Below, in pieces: positions 5,142-5,263 of a stretch of DNA of 5,263 bases (its first letter is position 1; every line of letters begins with the position of its first letter). The position numbers were made by a program, and so were the translations under genes. The stretch is from Lachnospiraceae bacterium UBA1760 (GTDB lineage: Bacteria; Bacillota; Clostridia; Lachnospirales; Lachnospiraceae), in the NCBI GenBank assembly GCA_002314775.1, contig DCHE01000038.1, forward strand, positions 137,724 through 142,986. Reading direction: 5' to 3'. Under the pieces are notes generated by a model. It was not told the DNA's origin, did not search any database, and was given only the letters and a program-made list of their open reading frames with translations.

Positions 5142-5263
5142 TTAAGCTCTTTCAACTTTGCCAGCTCTTAAGCAAGAAGTACAAACATAGATTGACTTTG
5201 AAGTTCCTTCGATATTAGCCTTAACCTTCTTAATGTTTGACTTCCACATTCTGTTTGATCTTC
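5142..5263 (-). CDS. rpmB: 50S ribosomal protein L28 (bL28), C-terminal part only
   Basis: The minus strand encodes 39 residues and a TAA stop at 5144-5142; the first third of the gene lies beyond the right edge. The fragment contains SNRMWKSNIKKVKAN (2-16 of the fragment), matching the basic rRNA-binding core of bL28, and ends with CTSCLRAGKVERA. The CxxC pair (27-30 of the fragment) is the C-terminal half of the zinc site found in the 'C+' form of L28; the N-terminal pair would be outside the window. The usual length is about 62 aa, so about 23 residues are missing. The gene converges on the gerW operon and has its own terminator. Confidence 0.95.
   Translation of the reverse strand, partial: RSNRMWKSNIKKVKANIEGTSKSIYVCTSCLRAGKVERA

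Overview
The window looks like a chromosomal segment of a low-GC Firmicute, most likely a gut or rumen member of the Lachnospiraceae (Roseburia, Agathobacter or Butyrivibrio type). This is inferred from codon use (AGA/AGG for arginine, many AAG and CTT codons), strong AAGGAGG ribosome binding sites, an acyl-CoA dehydratase activase of the large clostridial type, a zinc-type ribosomal protein L28, and a DUF2953-GerW gene pair typical of endospore-forming lineages. No mobile element, tRNA, rRNA or CRISPR array is visible.

Layout: (1) 1-319, minus strand: the N-terminal 106 codons of a 2-hydroxyacyl-CoA dehydratase activase (ASKHA ATPase), running off the left edge. (2) 320-563: a divergent intergenic region with a well-formed sigma-A-type promoter for each direction. 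The minus-strand leader has a 5-bp hairpin wedged between the Shine-Dalgarno sequence and the ATG. (3) 564-4982, plus strand: five co-directional genes with no clear terminator between them. In order they are a rhomboid-like six-helix membrane protein with a C-terminal zinc-ribbon-like tail, a 477-aa soluble protein of unknown function, a 104-aa protein of unknown function, a DUF2953 (YtfI-like) membrane protein with a very charged insertion, and a GerW/YtfJ-family protein. (4) 4994-5035: a strong rho-independent terminator closing the operon. (5) 5087-5118: a terminator for the opposite strand. (6) 5142-5263, minus strand: the C-terminal 39 residues of ribosomal protein L28 (rpmB), running off the right edge.

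The only functional link I can name within the operon is DUF2953 next to GerW, the same pairing as ytfI-ytfJ in Bacillus subtilis, where YtfJ/GerW is a forespore protein needed for normal spore germination. The three upstream genes have no experimentally defined role that I recognise. Their co-linearity suggests, but does not prove, a shared envelope or spore-related process. I did not find a convincing new multi-gene system. The most useful leads are the SD-hairpin-ATG arrangement, the rhomboid-like protein lacking catalytic motifs, the two unknown genes next to a germination gene, and a start-stop element at the DUF2953 start.
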